A stretch of DNA of 64,000 nucleotides from GW2011-AR15 sp964512765 (GCA_964512765.1 CAZEKF010000007.1:1-64000); one strand, 5' to 3'; positions 28,381-36,261 are shown, numbered from the stretch's first letter. Notes: generated by a model not told the origin, from the sequence alone. Numbers and translations: made by a program.

Positions 28381-28665
28381 ATGATAAATTTTATTGAAGG
28401 AACTTTATTGATTTCTAATCTTTTACTTATACTAGTTGTTTTGGTATACGGTTTTTTAATTATTAAAAAACATAAAAAAGAAGAATCTTCAATCTGGGTT
28501 TATTTTTTAGTAGCATGCGGCTTATATTTTTTATCTGAGTTAACCACACTGCTAGACACATTACTTTTTTTAGACATTACTATGGTTAAAGGATTATTAA
28601 GGTTAAGTTTTGGTATAATAATTTTGTTTGCGTTTTTATCTAAATATGAATCAATAAAGAAATAA
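28381..28665 (+). CDS. Small three-helix membrane protein next to pilin
   Basis: A 94-aa protein with three predicted membrane helices (about 5-27, 39-57, 65-88) and Lys-rich loops (KKHKKEE, ESIKK). Its ATG lies 6 bases after the pilin stop, so it is probably co-transcribed. No family was recognised. A role in pilus biogenesis is suggested only by position. Confidence 0.6.
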   Translation: MINFIEGTLLISNLLLILVVLVYGFLIIKKHKKEESSIWVYFLVACGLYFLSELTTLLDTLLFLDITMVKGLLRLSFGIIILFAFLSKYESIKK

Positions 28666-28668
28666 AAA

Positions 28669-29205
28669 TTAAGGCATTCTTTTTAATGATTTAGTTGTAT
28701 AATCTTCTTCTTCTTTTTTAGGTTTTTTTTCTTTTACTTCCTCATCTTCTTTAAATTTAACCTTGGGAAGTTCGTCTTTACCTGCGAAAATTAGATCTGA
28801 ATATGTTTTAATTCTGGACATTACTGCTTTAAGCTCTGGTTCAGGTGATTGTTTAGGTGTCCATTCAAAGTTAAGACTGTCATTTTCTTTTCTAGGCAAA
28901 ACATTAATAACTAAATGAGGTAATTCTTGGCCTGCGTCCAAACCATTGTTTAAGATTAGATTGGTACCTAAAGCACCTAATGATTCAAATATTGACGTTG
29001 AGACTTTATTGCAAACATTAAACAAATGTTCAACAACATTATCTTCTAGTTCTTCAATAATTGGTGTGTGTTGTTTAGGAATAACTAATGTATGGCCAGA
29101 AACTGCTGGACTTTCATGTAAAATAGCAAAACATAGATCGTCTTCGTAAATAAATTTAAACACGTCCTTGTTCTTCAATATGTTGCATATGTCACAATCT
29201 GTCAT
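28669..29205 (-). CDS. HIT-family protein with lost histidine triad
   Basis: A 178-aa protein. HIT features: CDICNILKNKDVFKFIYEDDLCFAI-type N terminus with CxxC, GHTLVIPKQHTPII, and GTNLILNNGLDAGQELPH leading to the triad position. There HxHxH reads HLVIN: only the first His remains. The C-terminal 50 residues are Lys/Glu-rich. It follows the HIT gene at 29213 after 7 bases on the same strand, so the two are one operon. Catalysis by the normal HIT mechanism is unlikely; nucleotide or protein binding is possible. Confidence 0.8.
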   Translation of the reverse strand: MTDCDICNILKNKDVFKFIYEDDLCFAILHESPAVSGHTLVIPKQHTPIIEELEDNVVEHLFNVCNKVSTSIFESLGALGTNLILNNGLDAGQELPHLVINVLPRKENDSLNFEWTPKQSPEPELKAVMSRIKTYSDLIFAGKDELPKVKFKEDEEVKEKKPKKEEEDYTTKSLKRMP

Positions 29206-29212
29206 TTTATTC

Positions 29213-29890
29213 TTATATAAACATACCCGCTATATCATCTAAATTAACATTGTCTTTAGACGGTTCACTTTTAGGTTCTTCTGGTGTTTCCTCTTTCTTA
29301 TTTTCTTTGTCTACATCGTCTTTTTCTTCTTGTTCCTTTGTATCTTCTTTTTTCTCTAGTTCAGGTTCTGTTTTAGCTTCTTCTTTTTTATGTTCTATTT
29401 GAGGAACTTCTTCAGGAACAGGTTTACCTGATAAATACGAACTTAGTTTGGCTTTTACAGACTCTAATTCTGTTTCATCAGCACTATCTTTTGGAATTTG
29501 GAATAATAAATCACCTTGTTTTCTTGGTATAACATGCACCATGAAATGAGGTGCTTTTTGGCCTGCTAAAGCACCGTTTGCAACAAAAATAGATGTTCCT
29601 TTAACACCTAAAGATTTTAACAATGATCTTGATGTTTTTTTAGCAATTGTGAATAAATGACCTATTAATTGTTCAGGAATCTGTGGCAGGATTTGGTAAT
29701 GGTCCTTAGGTAAAATTAAACAATGCCCTTCTCCACCTGGGTTAATGTCTAAAATAACAACAACTTTGTCATCTGAATAAAGTTCATGGCTTGGTATTTC
29801 TTTGTTTATGATTTTACAGAAGATGCAATTCTTTTTTTGTAACTCAAGAACTTCCTGAGGTGTCATATTCTTAAGATCTTCAGGATTCAT
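29213..29890 (-). CDS. HIT-family protein with acidic C-terminal tail
   Basis: A 225-aa protein. The HIT domain (about 20-135) starts with CIFCKIINKEIPSHELY, has GHCLILPKDHYQILPQIP and GTSIFVANGALAGQKAPHF, and the triad region reads HFMVHVIPR: first and last His kept, the middle one Met. The C-terminal ~80 residues are strongly acidic (Glu/Asp/Lys with EEK repeats). First gene of a two-gene HIT operon with 28669. The substitution of the nucleophilic His recurs in the 13872 paralogue, so it is unlikely to be a sequencing error. Confidence 0.82.
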   Translation of the reverse strand: MNPEDLKNMTPQEVLELQKKNCIFCKIINKEIPSHELYSDDKVVVILDINPGGEGHCLILPKDHYQILPQIPEQLIGHLFTIAKKTSRSLLKSLGVKGTSIFVANGALAGQKAPHFMVHVIPRKQGDLLFQIPKDSADETELESVKAKLSSYLSGKPVPEEVPQIEHKKEEAKTEPELEKKEDTKEQEEKDDVDKENKKEETPEEPKSEPSKDNVNLDDIAGMFI

Positions 29891-29923
29891 AGAATGTAAT
29901 TTAATTAATGTAGTTTAAATAAT

Positions 29924-30550
29924 TTACCCATCCCAAGTCTGCATTTTGTAACCACCATCTGTTCTAGCAGCAACATACGGGTTAGATTCACTCTGGCTTC
30001 CAAAATACACATCCCTTTGCTCTAAAGAAGAATAAACGTCTCTGTTAAGGCCGCTATATATATTTCCTTGGCTTTCTGGATAACCTGGTATATCCCTCAT
30101 AAATTCAGGTTGTATGCTTTCTAAAATTTGTTGCTCTAGGCTTTCTTGCGGATTTTCACTCACTATATCTGATAAAATATCTGTAGGGATAACTGAATCT
30201 TGTTGACCTTTACCTATCATTATCCATTGGTTAAACAATATTAATATGTCGTCAATACTTTTTCTTTCTATTTCTGTTAAGGTTGTATCAGACCGCATTT
30301 TAATGAATGCATCAACTATACTATTAATATCATCATCACTCACATTAGAAGGGTCTTCAAACAATATTTTTTGCAATTCTGGCTGAATCTGTATCTTTTT
30401 TCGCTTCTCTAAAAACTCTTTAATCTCGTCTATTAGTTCTTGTCCTACGTCTCTCTCTGCTAACTGTTTAATATGATGATACTGCGGACTATATTCTAAG
30501 AAGATTCTATTAACAAACTCTAAAATAACACTCCTATCAATACTTGACAT
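29924..30550 (-). CDS. Hypothetical soluble helical protein
   Basis: A 208-aa protein. Residues 1-125 look helical and charged (EIKEFLEKRKK, IDDILILFNQW). The C-terminal third (about 150-208) is Gln/Ser/Tyr-rich with recurring short motifs (SGLNRDVYSSLEQRDVYFGSQ) and looks disordered. No cysteines, membrane helices or known domain were seen. It lies upstream of the HIT operon on the same strand with 33 bases between. Confidence 0.6.
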   Translation of the reverse strand: MSSIDRSVILEFVNRIFLEYSPQYHHIKQLAERDVGQELIDEIKEFLEKRKKIQIQPELQKILFEDPSNVSDDDINSIVDAFIKMRSDTTLTEIERKSIDDILILFNQWIMIGKGQQDSVIPTDILSDIVSENPQESLEQQILESIQPEFMRDIPGYPESQGNIYSGLNRDVYSSLEQRDVYFGSQSESNPYVAARTDGGYKMQTWDG

Positions 30551-30575
30551 GATGTATAATAAGCAAGATTAGTAT

Positions 30576-30749
30576 TTATTTTTTATTCTTTTTACGTCTG
30601 AAAAACTTTTTTAAAAAGGTTTTTTCTTTTTTTTCTAGCTCTTTATTCCCTTTTTCTATCTCTTCAACTGAAGGAATCTTTTGTTTTTTTAGTTTTTTTA
30701 ATTGTTCATTCAGTTTTTTGTTTTTCAAATCAACCATTATTGAAAACAT
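30576..30749 (-). CDS. 57-aa highly charged small protein
   Basis: Open frame from ATG 30749 (a second ATG at 30737) to TAA 30576. The 57 residues are Lys/Glu-rich, probably helical, and end in a basic KKFFRRKKNKK tail, suggesting nucleic-acid or membrane-surface binding. Located just upstream of the gene at 29924 on the same strand. Below the usual length cut-off; composition makes chance possible, but the frame is intact and begins at the operon-like boundary. Confidence 0.5.
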   Translation of the reverse strand: MFSIMVDLKNKKLNEQLKKLKKQKIPSVEEIEKGNKELEKKEKTFLKKFFRRKKNKK

Positions 30750-30789
30750 AGTGTATTTCCTATATAAATTTTATTAAAATTGAGTATAA

Positions 30790-30849
30790 GATTAAAATAT
30801 TTAATCATTGATAAAATAAATTGATTTACTGAATGATTAAAATATTTAA
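30790..30849. repeat. AT-rich intergenic stretch with a 15-bp direct repeat
   Basis: GATTAAAATATTTAA occurs exactly at 30790-30804 and 30835-30849, and the flanks AATCATT (30803-30809) and AATGATT (30832-30838) are inverted. The surrounding 30750-30987 is almost pure A+T and carries no gene. It borders the motif-rich region around the winged-helix gene and may belong to the same functional unit. Confidence 0.5.
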
Positions 30850-31035
30850 GCAATAATTAAAAATAATGATTTAATGAAAATTAACACACTTTTTTAATTA
30901 TTTTCTATATTGAAAAATATAATTTACCAAAATAGATACTTAAATAAATATATTAGAATAAATATACTATAAAAAATATATCATAATCTATAGTTTATAA
31001 GCTTGATTTCCTTCCAAGCCCCAATTTACTTTTGG

Positions 31036-31098
31036 AATCATAAAAATCCTAGGTTTGGGGATTTTTAGGATACAAAAAAAGTTAATAACTTTTTTTAG
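31036..31098. repeat. Two-hairpin insertion, copy inside tautomerase (3' site)
   Basis: 63 bases, in frame, without a stop in the host frame. Hairpin one: TAAAAATCC/GGATTTTTA (31041-31049/31059-31067), extended by ATC/GAT across one mismatch. Hairpin two: AAAAAAAGT/ACTTTTTTT (31074-31082/31088-31096). The two lie side by side, the layout shared with the segments at 31213 and 48968. Confidence 0.6.
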
Positions 31099-31212
31099 TA
31101 CATCATTAATAATAACAGTTATATGGTCTATAGGAGTGTTAATAGTATCAGCAACAGTTTTAGACACGTTCTTAATCAATTGCTCTTTCATCTCTTCTGT
31201 TCTATCAGCCCA

Positions 31213-31286
31213 CATCCTCAAAAACAGATAATGCTGTTTTTGGGATCCTGGAAATCCCTAACAGAAAAAAAATAATGGGATTTCCA
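31213..31286. repeat. Two-hairpin insertion, copy inside tautomerase (5' site)
   Basis: Hairpin one: ATCC-T-CAAAAACAG (31214-31227) pairs with CTGTTTTTG-GGAT (31234-31246), 13 bp with a bulged T. Hairpin two: TGGAAATCCC (31249-31258) pairs with GGGATTTCCA (31277-31286), 10 bp. The junction GTTTTTGGGATCCTGGAAA closely matches GTTTTTGGGCCCTGGAAA at 48986-49003, so the two are copies of one element. ATG occurs on both sides of the 72-base segment on the minus strand. Confidence 0.65.
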
Positions 31287-31403
31287 TGATATCAATTTTC
31301 ACAACAGACATAATAAATCACCAATAAAATTGATGCTAAAAAAGTAAAAAAAAGTTACTATTCAAAAAAACACATAAAATGTATACTAATGTAACCAAAC
31401 GAG

Positions 31404-31833
31404 ATAATACCGACAAAACCAGTAGAACTTACCTAAAACACCCTCCAACCATACTTTTGTATTGTTTAACCCGGCTTATTGGTTGCAAATAGGATAAACT
31501 AGTTTGTCGGCAAAATACCAAACAGGATGACATAATTCCGACACCGCAGACATAATACCAGAATTTGCCATTTTTTTGGTAGATAAGTAAAACGGAATAA
31601 TGCCGAAAATATTTTAAACTAAAAAAAACAGGGAAAAAGCACAAAAAATAGGGGTATTATGGTAATACTTATGGTTAATTTGATAATAAAAGCTAAGAAA
31701 ATAGGCTTTAAATTGATTCTGATTATAGAATTTAATCGATTATATAGGGAAAAACAGCAGAAAAAACTTATTTTTTAATTCATTAGGGGGAATTCCCCCT
31801 AAAACCCCTTTTAGAATTCCTTGTCGGCATAAT
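31404..31833. promoter_or_regulatory. Cluster of TTGTCGG-type motifs upstream of the winged-helix gene
   Basis: Five close copies of a 13-bp motif lie in this gene-free stretch. Plus orientation: TTGTCGGCAAAAT (31504-31516) and TTGTCGGCATAAT (31821-31833). Minus orientation: ATAATACCGACAA (31404-31416), ATAATTCCGACA (31532-31543) and ATAATGCCGAAAA (31597-31609). Weaker relatives: ATAATACC (31552-31559) and GGTATTAT (31653-31660). The last strong copy abuts the TATA box of the gene at 31893. It looks like an operator or iteron array. Confidence 0.6.
31783..31802. repeat. Perfect 20-bp palindrome
   Basis: TTAGGGGGAATTCCCCCTAA is a perfect palindrome centred on GAATTC, unusually G/C-rich for this AT-rich stretch. 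A second AATTCC lies at 31815-31820, next to a TTGTCGG motif. It sits 36 bases upstream of the TATA box of the winged-helix gene and may be a dimer-binding site or cruciform. Confidence 0.55.
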
Positions 31834-31837
31834 GCAA

Positions 31838-31848
31838 AAATATATAAA
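31838..31848 (+). promoter_or_regulatory. TATA box of the winged-helix gene
   Basis: AAATATATAAA at 31838-31848 predicts a transcript start near 31872, just ahead of the SD GAGGTG (31881-31886) and ATG 31893. A TTGTCGGCATAAT motif ends only 5 bases upstream, so a protein bound there would touch the TBP/TFB site. Confidence 0.55.
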
Positions 31849-31892
31849 CGCAGTAAATATTAATGAACATTGTAAAAATAGAGGTGTTTATT

Positions 31893-32378
31893 ATGGCTAG
31901 GCGTGCTTTTTACTTAACAAATACTGAACCAAGTTCAATGAATCCTGATTCTAAAGAGTTAGCTACTGTTATTATTAATAGAATGGGCCTTTCACCAAGA
32001 AAAGTAGGTTCTACAGATCAAATGTATCGTGTTTTAATTGAGTTATATGAACGTACTAAATTGTCTAATAAAGAAAAAAAGCCTGAACTTGCTGTTTTAA
32101 CCGTCGAGGAAATGGGAAATGTAGCTGGTATTACACGCCAAACTATGTATGATTATATTAAAAGATGGATTGATCTTGACCTTGTTGTTAAAACCTCTTA
32201 TATATACGAAGGTAAGGTAATTATAGGGTATAAGTTAAACGGTGTTACTGTAGAAAATGCGTTTGAAAAAGCTGCTGTGAAAGTAAAAAATAATCTTGAG
32301 TTAACCCTAAAATATGCTAAAGAATTGCAAAATTCAATTAAAAAAGAAAAAATTTCTGAAACAATGAAGCAGAGATGA
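31893..32378 (+). CDS. Winged-helix DNA-binding protein, candidate binder of the flanking motifs
   Basis: Start set at ATG 31893 because GAGGTG lies 6 bases upstream; an in-frame ATG at 31863 precedes the SD. The ~161-aa protein begins MARRAFYLTNTEPSS, has a helix-turn-helix-like stretch VEEMGNVAGITRQTMYDYIK (~70-90) followed by a wing-like KTSYIYEGKVIIGYKLNG (~98-116), and ends in a charged helix. It is the only gene between two clusters of TTGTCGR motifs, so autoregulation or a replication/partition role is inferred. No named family was recognised. Confidence 0.65.
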   Translation: MARRAFYLTNTEPSSMNPDSKELATVIINRMGLSPRKVGSTDQMYRVLIELYERTKLSNKEKKPELAVLTVEEMGNVAGITRQTMYDYIKRWIDLDLVVKTSYIYEGKVIIGYKLNGVTVENAFEKAAVKVKNNLELTLKYAKELQNSIKKEKISETMKQR

Positions 32379-32514
32379 TTCATCCATAATCTTTTTCTTT
32401 GAAAAAGATAAATTTATTTATTATAATTATTGATTAAAACATTTAATCTTTTTTAGAATAATTGTATATTTTTTAATTTATTGAAAAAATTTCACTGAAG
32501 ATATTATATATAAT

Positions 32515-32606
32515 TTAGTCGACATTTTATAAAAAAATTAATTTATTCTGAATTATATCTTGTCGACATTATATTTAATTATATTAATTGATTATCTCGA
32601 CTAATT
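32515..32606. promoter_or_regulatory. Downstream cluster of TTGTCGAC-type motifs
   Basis: In the 320-base gap after the winged-helix gene: TTAGTCGACATTTTAT (32515-32530), TTGTCGACATTATAT (32560-32574, with T60) and, on the minus strand, TTAGTCGAGATAAT (32593-32606). They match the upstream motif with G replaced by A in the sixth core position. The rest of 32379-32699 is A+T-rich with no gene. Confidence 0.5.
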
Positions 32607-32699
32607 TTTTCAAAACATTAAAACAAAAGTGAGTTATTAATATTTATTTCCATATAGAAAATAAAAACAATAATAAATAATATGATTTATTGAGAGGAT

Positions 32700-33131
32700 A
32701 TGGACATAGAATTTGTAAAAGGTAACAAAAGAGAAACTGATAAGTTTTCTAAGGTAGAATGGAAAAAGTTCTATAAAGAACAAGGTGGGATTAAAGAGAA
32801 ATATAAGGAATATAGATACAAAATCCTTCATAACGAGGAATTAATAGACATTATTATTGGATGGACGTATAGTGGTGTCGCTTACCTCGACAATATGGTA
32901 TTAAAAAGTGAGTATAGAAACAAAAAAATAGGTCATAAAATATTACAATTTTGGGAAAACATAGCTAAAAAACAAAAATGTCATAAATTAAGTGTAAAAA
33001 CATGTCCTGGATTAATGCCAAATGCGTTATATTTATACAAAAAACACGGTTATAGAGTTGAAGCTAATATAAACAATGATTATCATAACAAAGACTGGGT
33101 AATATTATCCAAGTTCATAGACGATAAATAA
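32700..33131 (+). CDS. GNAT-family N-acetyltransferase
   Basis: A 143-aa protein with SD GAGAGG just before ATG 32700. GNAT features: beta4 with YLDNMVLKSEYRNKKIGHKIL (~66-86) forming the acetyl-CoA pyrophosphate loop (RxxxxG: RNKKIG), then a helix, then YLYKKHGYRVE (~117-127), the usual motif B. Acceptor substrate unknown. It is followed after 24 bases by a methyltransferase with its own SD, probably co-transcribed. Confidence 0.85.
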   Translation: MDIEFVKGNKRETDKFSKVEWKKFYKEQGGIKEKYKEYRYKILHNEELIDIIIGWTYSGVAYLDNMVLKSEYRNKKIGHKILQFWENIAKKQKCHKLSVKTCPGLMPNALYLYKKHGYRVEANINNDYHNKDWVILSKFIDDK

Positions 33132-33155
33132 ACAAAATAAAAGTGAGGAATAAAC

Positions 33156-33779
33156 ATGCTAAAAAAAGTAATATGGGAAGATAGACATAAAGAATCTATA
33201 GGTAAATACAATAGAGTAACAGATTTTGCACGGTTATGCTATTTTAATTTCATGAAACTGAAAAAAAGAGCAAAAGTACTTGATTTATGCTGTGGTAAAG
33301 GCGCAGATTCAATATTTTTCCATAATAAAGAAATGAATGTTACTGCGTTAGATTACTCAAGTGAAGCTATTAAACAGTTTAATGACATACAAAAACGTTA
33401 TGAAATCTTTTTAACTTCAATGGTAATGGATATTTCTGAAGAGTTTCCTTATGAAAATGAATCATTTGATTTTGTATATTCAAGATTAGGATTACACTAT
33501 TTCACAGATAAAGTTACTAGAAAAGTAATATCAGAGATAAAACGTGTATTAAAAAGTGAGGGTTTACTGATGTTTCAGGTAAAATCTATTAATGACAAAG
33601 AATACGGCAAAGGAAAAGAGATCGAAAAGGATATGTTTGATGAAGATGGATATATTAGACATTTCTTTAGCAAAGAATACGCTGAATCATTGTTAGAAGG
33701 TTTTAATATAATAATGATGGAAGAACGTGCTATACCTAACAAAAGCACATATTTAGAAGTAATTGCTGAGAAAAAGTAA
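33156..33779 (+). CDS. Class I SAM-dependent methyltransferase
   Basis: A 207-aa methyltransferase (Methyltransf_11/25 type). Motif I VLDLCCGKGADSIFF (~47-61) binds SAM; motif II acidic residue in ALDYSSEAIKQF; motif IV SFDFVYSRLGLHYF (~104-117), then KRVLKSEGLLMFQVKS. Complete fold, substrate unknown; the layout recalls TehB-like detoxifying or small-molecule methyltransferases. Preceded by SD AGTGAGG. Confidence 0.88.
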   Translation: MLKKVIWEDRHKESIGKYNRVTDFARLCYFNFMKLKKRAKVLDLCCGKGADSIFFHNKEMNVTALDYSSEAIKQFNDIQKRYEIFLTSMVMDISEEFPYENESFDFVYSRLGLHYFTDKVTRKVISEIKRVLKSEGLLMFQVKSINDKEYGKGKEIEKDMFDEDGYIRHFFSKEYAESLLEGFNIIMMEERAIPNKSTYLEVIAEKK

Positions 33780-33811
33780 ATTATTTATACCAGAATTATA
33801 AATATAAAACT

Positions 33812-34357
33812 ATGGACTGGGATAACATATTACAAAAACTAAAAATATTTTCTAAAAAAGGTATTAAAAAAGCAGACGAAGTTAAAGATAAACTTGGTGA
33901 GATTAAACAAGAAAAACAATATTCTGACCTTAACAAATACGAAATAAGTATGATTGAAAACACTATTAATGACTTAAACTCTGCATTAACAGACATAAAC
34001 AGTAATAACTATGACTCTGCAATTTCTCACCTAAACAACGCAGCTAAAGAGTTTAATGATATTAATGAGCAGTTTATTTTTTTAATGAACGAAACAAATC
34101 AATTTTACATAAAAACCCATGATAAAAGAGCAATAGTTTTCTTAGATAAGTTAAAAGAATATGATAGTAAAAGAGAAGAGTTTACCCAAGTAATAAAAGA
34201 GATTACTGAAAAACTTCAAAAAAGTGATGAGATTGAAGAAATAAAAGAGTGTTTACAACGTATTATTAAAGGACTAGAATATGAACTCGCTTTATTCAAT
34301 GGTTTTGTTAGTGTTCGAGACGGAATTCTTAAGAACGAATTAATGATACAGAAATAA
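33812..34357 (+). CDS. Hypothetical helical coiled-coil protein
   Basis: A 181-aa, strongly helical, Lys/Glu/Asn/Leu-rich protein with no cysteines or membrane helices. The likely TATA box (TTTATACCA, about 33783) is ~27 bases upstream of ATG 33812, so the mRNA is probably leaderless. It converges on the DUF58 gene with 3 bases between stops. No family was recognised. Confidence 0.6.
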   Translation: MDWDNILQKLKIFSKKGIKKADEVKDKLGEIKQEKQYSDLNKYEISMIENTINDLNSALTDINSNNYDSAISHLNNAAKEFNDINEQFIFLMNETNQFYIKTHDKRAIVFLDKLKEYDSKREEFTQVIKEITEKLQKSDEIEEIKECLQRIIKGLEYELALFNGFVSVRDGILKNELMIQK

Positions 34358-34360
34358 AAC

Positions 34361-35215
34361 TTAGGTGTTAATAATCTTATAAAAAGCTTCAAATAAAGGT
34401 TGTTGTGTTGAAAATAAGAAAAATTTACCACCTGCGCTTAATGTTTCTTGTTCAATGTTCATGATATGATCATAGATTTTTTCTCTATAATCTTGTCGTT
34501 TACGCTCTGTTATAAAAGTTTCAAGTTTTTTGCCTGTTTCTGAATCTTCTAGCATAACAGATCCATACACATTAAAGTTAGTTTCTGATTTATCTAATAT
34601 TTGAATAACTTTCAAGTTGTGGTTTTTAAACAAGTAAAGTGTTTCTTTAATCTGGTCAATGTCAAACAAGAAATCAGATATAATAACAACAAATGACTTA
34701 GATTTCATGTTTTTTTTATATTTCTTAAGTTCATTTGCAAAATTTATTACTCCTTTACACTTTACTTTGTTAAGATAATGCAAAAATCCCAAAACCTGGT
34801 TAGAACTTCTCTTTGCTCTTAACGAGTCTGTTGTATCGCTTACTAATGATAAATGAAAATGTTCGTTATCTCTTGCGCTTAAATATGCAAACCCTAAAGC
34901 TAACATTGCTGCATATTCAAATTTTTTAGTTTTAGTTGTACCGTAATCCATGCTCTTGCTAGAATCAAGTAAGACATGCGTGGTTACGTTACGTTCTTCT
35001 TCATATCTTTTAATAAAAAATTCATCGTTTCTTGCATAGATTTTCCAATCTATAGCACGATAATCATCGCCTGGCTCGTACGGTCTAAAGTCTGTTACAA
35101 CTAAACCTTGGCCTGTTGACGTGCTTTTCCTAGAACCTATAAAACTACTTGTAACTCTTTTATTAATTATAACATGGAATCTCTTTAACTGAGATAAAAA
35201 ACTTGTATCAATCAT
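34361..35215 (-). CDS. DUF58 protein (MoxR-associated, vWA-like)
   Basis: A 284-aa protein. N-terminal GRKSTSTGQGLVVTDFRPYEPGDDYRAIDWK-type sequence is the DUF58 hallmark (EPGDDxRxIDWK). Next comes LLDSSKSMDYG (~82), the vWA MIDAS-like DxSxS motif, then a Rossmann-like half. It follows the MoxR ATPase after 6 bases on the same strand; this MoxR-DUF58 pair is widespread and usually sits with BatA/vWA membrane proteins, which in this genome lie at 51.5-56.9 kb. Probable role: metal-dependent assembly or folding of envelope complexes (family inference). Confidence 0.9.
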   Translation of the reverse strand: MIDTSFLSQLKRFHVIINKRVTSSFIGSRKSTSTGQGLVVTDFRPYEPGDDYRAIDWKIYARNDEFFIKRYEEERNVTTHVLLDSSKSMDYGTTKTKKFEYAAMLALGFAYLSARDNEHFHLSLVSDTTDSLRAKRSSNQVLGFLHYLNKVKCKGVINFANELKKYKKNMKSKSFVVIISDFLFDIDQIKETLYLFKNHNLKVIQILDKSETNFNVYGSVMLEDSETGKKLETFITERKRQDYREKIYDHIMNIEQETLSAGGKFFLFSTQQPLFEAFYKIINT

Positions 35216-35221
35216 GGTCTT

Positions 35222-36157
35222 TTATTTTGCTTTACTTAAGATTTCTTTGACAGCATCGTCTGTTGACATACCTTTTCGTTCAGCTTCAAAGTTCAAGATT
35301 AGTCTGTGTCTTAATACAGGGTAAGCCATTTCTTCAATATCTTTTTTACTCACAAAGTTTCTGCCTTCAAGTATTGCATTAGCTTTACTTGCCATAACTA
35401 AACCCATGGACGCTCTTGGCGATGCACCGTATTCAATTATATCTTTTTTCTCTCTTGTCATTGTCACTATTTTCAGTACTCGTTTTTTAAGATCATTTGC
35501 TATTGGCACTTCTCTAGTGTACTGTTGAAATTTCTGAATAACTTTTTTGTCAAACACTTTACTGACTGTTTTAATTGGTTTTTTACCTGTAAATCTGTCA
35601 ATTATTAAGTCTTCATCCTCAAACTTTGGATAGTCAACTTTAATTTTTAACAAAAACCTGTCTGTCTGCGCTTCTGGTAATGGGTATGTACCTTCTTGCT
35701 CAATCGGGTTCTGTGTTGCTAGAACGAAAAAAGGTTGTTCTAACGGAAACGTGTTTCTTCCTAACGTAACCTGGTTCTCCTGCATTGCTTCTAACAATGC
35801 AGACTGTGTTTTAGGCGTTGCCCTGTTAATTTCGTCTACCAGAACAATATTTGCAAATATAGGTCCTTTATGAAAACTAAACACTCTTTTTCCATCTTTT
35901 TCTTCTAATACATACGTACCAGTAATATCCGTAGGCATTAAGTCAGGTGTGCTTTGTATTCTTGAAAAGCTTAGATCCATAATGTCTGCCATGATCTTGA
36001 CCATTGTAGTTTTACCCAGACCTGGATAACTTTCCAGTAATGCATTAGAATCGCATAATATCGCTACAAGAATATGTTTCATAACCTGTTCTTGGCCAAC
36101 AATAACTTTTTTTAATTCTTTAGAAACTGACTCAATTTTTTGTTTAACCTCTTTCAT
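35222..36157 (-). CDS. MoxR-family AAA+ ATPase
   Basis: A 311-aa AAA+ chaperone-like ATPase. Walker A YPGLGKTT (~40-47), Walker B ILVDEINRA-type (VLVDEINRATP, ~105), sensor 1 ATQNP (~148), GTYPLPEAQTDRF with the arginine finger region (~155-167), and sensor 2 in GASPRASMGL (~244). Full MoxR length. SD AAGGAGGG precedes ATG 36157. It acts with the DUF58 protein encoded 6 bases downstream. Confidence 0.94.
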   Translation of the reverse strand: MKEVKQKIESVSKELKKVIVGQEQVMKHILVAILCDSNALLESYPGLGKTTMVKIMADIMDLSFSRIQSTPDLMPTDITGTYVLEEKDGKRVFSFHKGPIFANIVLVDEINRATPKTQSALLEAMQENQVTLGRNTFPLEQPFFVLATQNPIEQEGTYPLPEAQTDRFLLKIKVDYPKFEDEDLIIDRFTGKKPIKTVSKVFDKKVIQKFQQYTREVPIANDLKKRVLKIVTMTREKKDIIEYGASPRASMGLVMASKANAILEGRNFVSKKDIEEMAYPVLRHRLILNFEAERKGMSTDDAVKEILSKAK

Positions 36158-36261
36158 GATAAAATTCCCTCCTTAGTTATTATTCTTTAATCAATAATTG
36201 GTATATAAAAGTTGTGAAAACATTTTTATATTTAATTCACTTAACTAGTCTGGGGTGTAAC

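Larger units (their letters stand above)
30988..31311 (-). pseudogene. 4-oxalocrotonate tautomerase-family gene interrupted by two hairpin insertions
   Basis: ATG 31311 has an intact SD (GGTGA, 31318-31322, 6-base spacing). It encodes MSVVKIDI, then a 72-base segment with a stop (31213-31284), then MWADRTEEMKEQL...TVIINDV, then a 63-base in-frame segment (31036-31098), then PKVNWGLEG to the stop. Removing both segments leaves exactly 62 codons, the classic 4-OT length, matching family motifs at every join. The catalytic Pro1 is replaced by Ser (TCT for CCT). As it stands, translation from 31311 gives only 17 residues. It may be a pseudogene or a gene with removable or bypassed insertions. Confidence 0.72.

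Noticed and set aside
31429..31644. 71-codon minus-strand frame across the motif array
   Set aside because: It runs straight through repeated TTGTCGG motifs and gives a Cys/Phe/Tyr-rich product with no domain and no SD; judged a chance frame in regulatory DNA.
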